DNA from: a virus
Virus record (IMG/VR): IMGVR_UViG_3300013132_005564
Coordinates: 20,499 to 84,498 of that record
DNA: 64,000 bases
Direction: 5' to 3' (one strand)
A program made the translations under genes and the position numbers. Position 1 is the stretch's first letter, and every line of letters starts with the position of its first letter. Shown here piece by piece: positions 45,801 to 54,800 of the stretch. Under the pieces are notes generated by a model. It had not been told where the DNA came from. It saw only the letters and a list, made by a program, of their open reading frames with translations, and ran no database searches.

Positions 45801-48800
45801 ATCGACGACGCCCTTGCGACTGCGTTCGGGGAGAGGGCCACGGAAATATCCGCCCTCACTCCCGAAGAACGCGAGACGTACACGGACATCATCGACTACT
45901 TCGTTTCCGGTGGCAGGGAGTCCTTTGAGGACCCGTCGGAGTACGGCAGGAGGTTGAGGGGTTTCCGCGACTCGGTAACTCCGAGCACCGACCCCGGGTC
46001 GGGGGAAGAGGACCGGTCCGGAGGGGGGACGGCGACCGACGACTACTGGGACATCTTCGACGACGGGAACGCCGGTATGTCGGACGGCAAAAAACTAAAC
46101 GAGGAGGCCGCTAGGCGCATTTTCCCCGGAGTCGAGGAGTACGTCAAGACGGGAACGAGGACGGAGACCACCAGTCTCCCGATAACCGACGACCGGGACA
46201 CGATGGTTGAGGCGAGGCGCATCATCGCCGCGCTATACGACGTCGCGGTCGGCAGGATCCCCGATGACATCGCCGAGAAAATGCGGGCGGACGGAAGCCT
46301 CGCAACGAGCCAGGCCATTTACCCAGCGGTGGTCCAATCCACGCTCCGCGCCCTGGCCAGCGCAGACGGGATGCCCTTCGACTTCCGTTCGTTGCCGAAC
46401 GACTACGACCCGAGGAACGACAAGGACATTGACAGGAGAAATTTTTTCCTCGGCGCCATGACGGAGCTGGTCGCCCTCCACGTCGCTCTTGGTCTGCCCG
46501 AAATCGTGAGCAGCGACCCGACCCGCACGCCCAACAACATATCAATCGACCTTCACCGAGACGATTTCCTGATGGTGCTCCCGCCGGATCTCGACCTCGC
46601 CGACGACTCAAAGTTGAGGTTCTCGTACGACCCACAGGGGCGCGCAGGGACATTCGAAACGTGGGACGACGCCGCGACCGGGGAGTTCGACGGAGACCCG
46701 GAATCGCATCCGACGGTGATTCAAATTGCGGATAGCATCGCCCAGCTCAGGAGGCTCTTCCCGGGGTACAACGACTGGCTTGACCAGGCGAATCGCTATT
46801 CGCGGACCCTCGCCCCGGGCCACTACGAGAAGAACAAAGATTTCGGCGAGAGCCTGATAGACCAGCTGAAGAGGGACCCCTCGGCGCTGGACCTCGACAA
46901 GGTGATGCGTGCCATCACGGCAACCTTCCCCGACAGGGAAGGCGAGGAATCCAGGATGTTCGCCGACGCCGCATCCCTCCCTCCAGACCCTGACGACGTA
47001 AGCGACTTCCCGGATCTGAGCTCGTACCCGGACCCGGACGTCATGACGGGTTCCGACATGCCGAGGGACAGAATCTCCAAGCAGAGGAAGATCGCCATAT
47101 CGCCCGCCAAAGCAAGCGTCGCCGCCAGGCAGGCTTGGTGGTCGTCATTCACCTCGGGAACGCTCATGGACGAGTACGAGATAGCCGCGATAACCAAGAC
47201 GACCGACGGGGACAACTTCCACCCGGAGGCCATACTTTCCGGTCTCAAGAAGTACGCCCGGGACAACGGGATCGACGATTCCACGTTCAGCTCCCTCCGT
47301 GCGGCTGCCACCAAGGCCGCGGCCCAGCGCTACAACGCAGTCGCGCTCCAGAAGACGATAGCGACGCTGAACGACATCGCAATGAGGCCGGGCGGCATAC
47401 CGGCCGAATTGAGGAACATCGCCTCCGAAATGAAGCGAATGGACAACATAACCAAGGAGATCAGCCGCCACTATCAGGACAGGATCAGGGCGAGGATACA
47501 GACCCTCTACTCCACGTACGCGACGCTCTACAAGGGCCTCATGGAAGCACAAAACGTGCTCAAGCAACGACTGGCCGACGGGGAGATCACCCCGCAGGGA
47601 TACGTTGACGATTGGCACAAGGCGTACAGAGCGGTTCTCCCGGCGATCCTCTCGGCTTCCAGGCAGATCGGGGAACTCTCGTCCAAGGCAAACGCAACAA
47701 GGAGGGTGCTGGCGGCGCTCGAGGTCCAGAAGTCCGAGCTGAACCAGAGAGTCCAGGAAATCCAGGAAGCTACGCGCCTGACGTCGGACGACATGCAGAC
47801 CCGCATGCAGATGCTGCGAGACATCACGAACGGGTTGTCCCACGCCGCAAAAGACCCGTCGGCACTCAACGACGACACAAACGCAGGGATGTCAATCGGC
47901 AGGTCAAGGTTCGGCATCGTCGGCTCGTCCGAGGGGGACGCACCCCGCACGCGGGAGTTGATGACGAGGACGGAGAAGCGCTTCGTCTCCGAGGCGAACA
48001 TGATCGGGAACGTGCTTTCGACGATGAACATGGAATCAATGCGAGCCATCCCGAACATGAGGGCCGCGTTGTCGGCCCTGCGCAACGGTTCTCCGTCGGC
48101 GTCGGTGCCGCCAGCCCGTCTCGGCACCGAGTCCGAAATGGGTCAGCTCAAGAACATGGCCTCCGTCATGTTTAGGGCCGACCTCGACGCCGAGAGCATG
48201 TCTCGCTCGGTGATGGGAAACAGGTTCCTCAGGTTCTCCGACATAGCGAGGATGACCCTTCCCGACTTCACCCGCCGTATCACGGAGGACATAATCACCT
48301 CGGGAATAGCGGCGACGATAATGAACAACGGAGTTGGCGAGTCCGACGTCGACTCGGCACTGATAATGCTCGCCCAGTCGACGGAGAACATGAGAAACAT
48401 GGCCGTCTACAATCACCCGAGCGTCACCGCCAAGGCGTTCGGGGTGACCGAGGACGACGTTTCGGACGCCATAGCGACCGAGTCCCTGATCACGAGGAGC
48501 TCAAGGTTGCTCAGGTCGGCGCAGTCCTACGCCTTGAGCCTGTCCGGGGCGTACTCGGAGGACACCGTCCGGAGAATGACGATGAACAGGTTCCCCGAGC
48601 TCGAATCTTTCGACGACGAATACCTCCGATCGCTCGCTCCGTCCGACCAGAAGAGGGCGGAAGCTTCGCGCCAGCTCAACTCAGCGATCTCGAGGAACAA
48701 GCTGGTGAAACTGAGTCCGAGATCCGTCCCCCTCGCCTACGGGGTTTCGGAGGACGTGGCCAGCCTGATATCCGCGGCGTCCGCGACGCGGACTCCGCCG

Positions 48801-51800
48801 CGCGACCTCCGCAACACCCTGCCATCGGATTGGGAGTTCATGACTTTCCGGGACAGGCAACTGTGGCTCGGATCGGAGGAGGCCTTCAACACGCTGGGCA
48901 AGCTCGGCGTCAACGACGAGCTCACCGAACTGCAACGACAAATCGAGGATTTCGGGTCCATGGACGGACCTTACCCGGCGATCGCAAGGGCGATCTCCGG
49001 CAACCGCGGGACGAGGGGATTGTTCGGTCGCGAGCTGATACTGCCGAACGGAAGAAGCCCGATCTACGACTCCACCGGCCTTGCCGGCTCCGAGCTGAAG
49101 GAGAACGGCAGGAACCAGATCAGCCTCCTGCTCGAGGCGGTGCCGGGGATGGACCAACTATCGGACAGGGGCCTAGCGAAGTTCCTGAACACCGACTTCG
49201 ACACCGTCTCCAAACTGAAGAGGCCGGGCATGGCCGTTGCTCCCGAGGGGGCGGACAGGATGGCCGCGGCTTTCGGCATCGTCGCCTCGGACATTTGGCC
49301 GGCGGTAAAGCCGTCCGCGGACACCGACCCGGGCAACTTCTACTGGCTCGCCTCGACGTGGGACAGATCGGGCGAGGCGATCAGGTCCATCTCGGAAGGC
49401 ATAGACCCGGCGGAGTTGATGTCGGAAATGGACAACTCCGACTTCATCTACTCAAGGGTGCAGAACCTCGTGAACGACGGAACCGTCGAGCGTTTCTACG
49501 ACGCTCTCGGTCTGGAGGAGATAACGGCAGAGGACGCATCCGCCTACGCAACGGGGATCGCCCCGAGGAGCAGGAAGGCGGTCGTCGAGCTGCTCGCGTC
49601 ATCCGGCTACAGGGAGCAGGACATCGTCGACGCAACGGGATTCAACCCGAACACGGTCAGGAACTCCCTGCACGAGCTCAGGAAACAGGGTCTCATTCCG
49701 GACGTCGTCGGCGGACCCGGCTGGGTGGCTAAAAACTCGCGCTACGTGATGGACGACTTCAACGCCGGTCAATCCAAGCGGTCCCTCATGAAAAAATACG
49801 GGATAGGGGCGAGGACTCTCGACTCGATCATTCAGGACGGCATGAGTCGCGGCAGAATTCCCGACGCCTACACCGACGGGGCCGACGCAGGCATGGCGAA
49901 CAGACGGTTGCCGGACAAGGCCGAGCTGTCGGACGGTCCGAGCGAAAACTGGAGAACCGACAGATCACAGAGGGCCGACGGAACGCCGATCGCAGCGGAC
50001 ACGCAGAAACCCCCGGCGGTCGTCGCCAATCCGTTCTTTGATCCCGCCTCCCCGGCGGCGCTGTCAATCTCGGGGGAACCGAAAGACCCCGACAAGACAG
50101 AGATTTGGAAAAAGGCGATTTCCGACTACATATCGTTCGCGATCGAGGGCGGTTTTTTCACAAGCTCCCCCGACCCGGATCCCGCCAAGCAAGTCCTCAT
50201 GGCCATGTTCAACGAGCGACCGGACGTCCAGGAGCCCGTCGACAGGGTGGACATGCCGTTCGTGACCGAGTATCCGCCGCGCGATGCAAATAAGTCGCAG
50301 GGAACCGGCAGGGATTACGGATTGTTCGCGATCGCCACCAGGCAGGAAAATCCGGACATGTACCCCGGGCCCATGCACGCCATGCCCTTTCTGGCGACCG
50401 TTGATTTTGACGCCCAGGGAATCTACAGGGGGATCATGCCGATGTTGAGGGACATGATCCTCGCAACCTGGGACAAGTCCAACAGGCAGGAAAATCCGGA
50501 ACTGTACGCCGGGCACGTCCGCACGGAAGAGCTGATCGAGGCGGGATTGCTGGACGAGCCCGAGATGCCGCAGGGATTCGACGACGAGATGCGAGCGAAG
50601 CTGTGGCAACTCAGGCAGGTCATGCGCAATCCGATGATGGTCGACGCTCCCCCGCTGTTTGAGCCGGGCGATCTCGAGATGATGAACAAGGTTCTTCCAT
50701 TGATGGCGGCGGCCGACGAGCAGAACGAGTTGCTGCGCAGGTTCGGATCAACCACGACAGAAGCCCTGAGAAACCCCTCGCCGGCGATCGGCCCGACCGT
50801 TGCGGGCAACACCCTCGGCCAACCTGAAGACTTCCAACCGGGGATTTATGGAAACATGATGAGCGGAGTTCCGATGTTCTCCAACCTCCTGCTCAGCGCC
50901 GCGCTGGAGGGCAACGCGGAAGTGAAGAGCCTGCTGGATTCAATGACTCCCAGGCAGATAATGCTCACCAACTGGGCCTACTCGCTGTATTCCGCCGTCG
51001 GTCCGATCATCGAATCGTTTGGGAGAATGATGCCCGTCAGTACCATCAGAACCCCAAACATCAACATTCCGGACGAGGCGGGAACGAGGACAAATCTCGG
51101 CGACGTCATCTACCGACCGGTCCCCGAAGTTGACGACCAGGTTTTTGCATTCGTATTCGACTCGATCTTCAAGGCCCTACAGGGAGTCGCCGAGAGACCA
51201 GACGACCTGATCGTTGAGTCTCTGCCCTACGGGAAGCACACAAACAAATCAAAGAACAATGACTTCGGGGTGCTCGCCCAGCTCGAGGTCGTCGAGATGC
51301 CCGACGAGAACATGCTCAAGCTCAAGGAGTCGGTGAAGATCCTCGCAAGACTCACCGCCAACGCGCTGGCGACCAATCTGTACCGCCGTGCCGGCAGGGC
51401 GAGCGGTCTGGAAACCGGCTACGGACGCACCCCGTTCACAGAAGGCTCCGGGGACGGAACGCAATGGTTCCGTTACGCCCGCCCGAGGCTTGACTCCTAC
51501 GGGCACTGGTCCATGTACGGTCCGAACATCGTCTACGCAGGCGAGGGCAGGAATCCGTATACCCCGGGATGGAGCGACGAGGAAACGCTGATGCGGGAGA
51601 GCATGGGCCAGCCGATCTCCGAGAGCGCCGAGGACGCCGAGACGCTCAAGGCCATGCAGACGCTGCTTGACGAGATGCCAGGGGAGTACTGGTGGCAAGC
51701 CTCCGACGCCGCCGGAACCCTGACCGACGAACAAATAATCGCCATGCACCCCGAGGAGTTCGCGCATTACGTGGCCAACGTCTCCGCGCTGGAGGACGGA

Positions 51801-54800
51801 CCGGACATGGACAAGGTTTCACAGTTGCTGAGAAGGGCCTTCGGCAATTTGGCGACGTTCGACTTCCCTAGGGCCGAACTTGACCAGTTTGACGAGTGGG
51901 TCGGCGGAATCATCAGGAACATGCCCTCCGGAAGCGTTACGCAGGAGGGCGTGCTCAAGCAGCTAAAGAACATCTTCCCGTGGTTGGACATCAACAGGAT
52001 GGACGACGTCTACCCCGTGACCGGTCGCACCCTCGAGGAGGCGATGAACACCCTGGGAGAGTCGCTCAACGATATGACCGAGGATGAGAAACAGTTCATC
52101 GCCGCGTCTCGTCCGTTCCTGCTGGAGGCCGGAAAGATCGTCAGTTCGCCGGTTGGCGTCGCCCTGATGCGGGAGAGGAGAAATCAGTTCATCTTGCCGA
52201 TCATCATGGGTCTGATGGATGCCCATCGCACCAACATGACCATCGGGTACAGGTCGCTCGCTTCGTTCAAAGAAGGGTTGAGGAGGGCGAGGGGGGCGTA
52301 CGAGCCAAGCGACTTCGAGCGTCAATTGAGGTCCATGTTCTTGCTGGTCAAGGAGATGGAGGAGAAGGGACAGATCGGGCCTTCCATGAGCTTCAAGCTG
52401 GGCAATGAGATTCTGCGGGCTCAGCAGGCGGTCATCTTCGACAACGTGGACGGATTCAGGGTGCTGCGGGAAGTCTTCGACCGAGCAGAAATCGGCGAGG
52501 ACTGGGGCGACATACCGATGACGGACTTGAGCTACATGCTCAGGATCATCGAGGACAACTTTTTGGCCGGGCAGGGCGATCCGGGCGAAGGAGCCGATCT
52601 CGGAGGCGCGAGTCAACAAGAAATCATCGACAGGTTCGTGGGCGCAGAGCAAACGGCAATGGAGGCGCTGGGAGACAATTACGGGAAGATGCTGGCGAGC
52701 GGAATCTACGGTTCGGTGAAGACCCTCGGGGAGGCGGCGCGGGAGATTGCGCCGTTCATCAGGTCCAGCGAAAGGACGAGGAGGCGCAGGTCCCTCCTGC
52801 CGCGGTACAAGAGGGAGGTCATCGACCCACTGGCGGACCGTCTGCTGACGGACGCAGAAAAAATGGACGAGGTTCTCACCTTCAACGACTGGCTGGACGC
52901 AAACGGCTATCCCGACCTAAACACCGACAAGGGCACGGACGACGGGGGGGCGAACGCCGGAATGTCGGCTACGACAAGAATGGTCATCTCGCGTTTCACG
53001 GACGACGCCGCTCAGTCGGTGAGGGAGGCCTACCAGGAGGCGTCCAACGGCTCCGACAAGGTGACCGTCGGTCACCTCCTGCTCGGGATCGCGGCCGTTA
53101 ACGACATGGACGAGATCACCAGCTCGTCCGTCCAGAAGTATGCGCTCAGGGGAATGGGGTTGAATCTGAAAAGATTGAGGGAGGCTCTCGCCTCCGTCAC
53201 GACCCCTTCCGAGACTGGGTCGGCCAGACCGTCGCAGTTCACCTCCGCGGCGAGGAGGACGCTGATAGGTGCCGTCGTGGCGGCATCGGAACGCGGCGAG
53301 GAGGTCGTGGACGCTGGCGACATAATCATCGCTGCGTTTGACGCAAGGTTGCGCGGGAACTCGCCCGACGACGACGGCGTGACCGACGCCCTGATGGAGG
53401 CCGGCATAATCCCGTCCCTCATATCCGCGAACATCGCCGCGGCAAGGACCGGATCCTTCCCCGTCGGCTCCAGCGACCCGAGTGCGGCGATGGGTGCCGG
53501 AAGGAGGGCGAACAACAGCGCGGACAGGAAGGACGACCTGATGCGCAACAAGCTTCAGGCCCAGGCTTCTTGGTTCAATGCGGGAAGGCCGACGCCGATC
53601 GCCACGGGGACCGCAACCGACGGCCAGCTCGTCGACGAAGTCGCCAGACTGATGGACATCTTCAACGCCTCCGTGACGGACGGGCAGATAGACGACTGGG
53701 ACCTGCGAGCGGGCGAGTCGCCGTTCTCGAGGGGTGCGGTGATGCCCACCAACTCGACCCTCGTCCACGGATGGAACGGTCAGGAGCCGAGCGACCTGGT
53801 CGGGGCGATTCGGTTCGCGATCGACAGGGCTTCGGCGCTCGTCACCGACGACAGGGAGACCGCCCGCCTATCCCGACTGCTCTCCGACATGAGGCTCTAC
53901 TTCGACAACGACGAGCACCTCTCGCAGGACGGCAAAGACGCGAGCGCCGGCATGGCGAAGGATTTCAGGATGATGATCGAGCCGATCAGGGAGCTTTTCG
54001 GCAGGAACGAATCGGCAAACCAGCGCAGGTATTACGAGGGCATCTACGGGGACGTCGACTTGTCGGAAGGAGAAATTCGCAAGGCGGCGCGATCCGAGTC
54101 GCTGGCGCATCCATTCACGGTCGACAAGAACCTGAGCGGCACCGAGGACGACATCAACTGGAGCACGAGCCAGTGGTCGTACAACAAGGACGAGACCTTC
54201 GTGGAGGCGGCCGACTCCGTGATGGTCAGGATGCGCGACGGCGACATCTCCACGGCCGAGGTCGCCGCGATATCGCGCAAGAGCGGTCCATTCAGGGATT
54301 CCCTGGCCCTCGTCGGGGGCCTGCGCGACGGCAACGAGGACCTCATGACGACGGCCACGAGAGAGACATCCGAGGAGGTCGGCGTCTTCCTTGACAACGC
54401 ATCGCAGGTGCAGAACCTCGGCGTCATAGAGTCACCGGACTGGGACCCGCGCTTCGTCAACGGGGCGAGGGTCGGCGCAGGGTTGTTCGTGATCCCATGG
54501 GACACGCAACTGGTGGCGGCGTCCGACGCCGCCGGCGCCAGATGGGTTCCGCTGGCGGAGATCGCCGCCGGTCAGCACAGGCTCGCCTTCGGGCACGCCG
54601 AGTGGATAAGGCGTGCCGTGGCGGCCATGGAGATAAATCCGTCGTCCGATCCGTACGGGGACATTCGGTTGTCCATCGCTAGGCGCCTGGGAATCCTCGC
54701 GAAGGCGTCTCGCTTGCGCAACCAAAAACTAATAGCCCAGATCAACTCGATGAGGCGCGCCACCGGAAGGAAGCAGTTCATCGGCACGGACCGCATGCCG

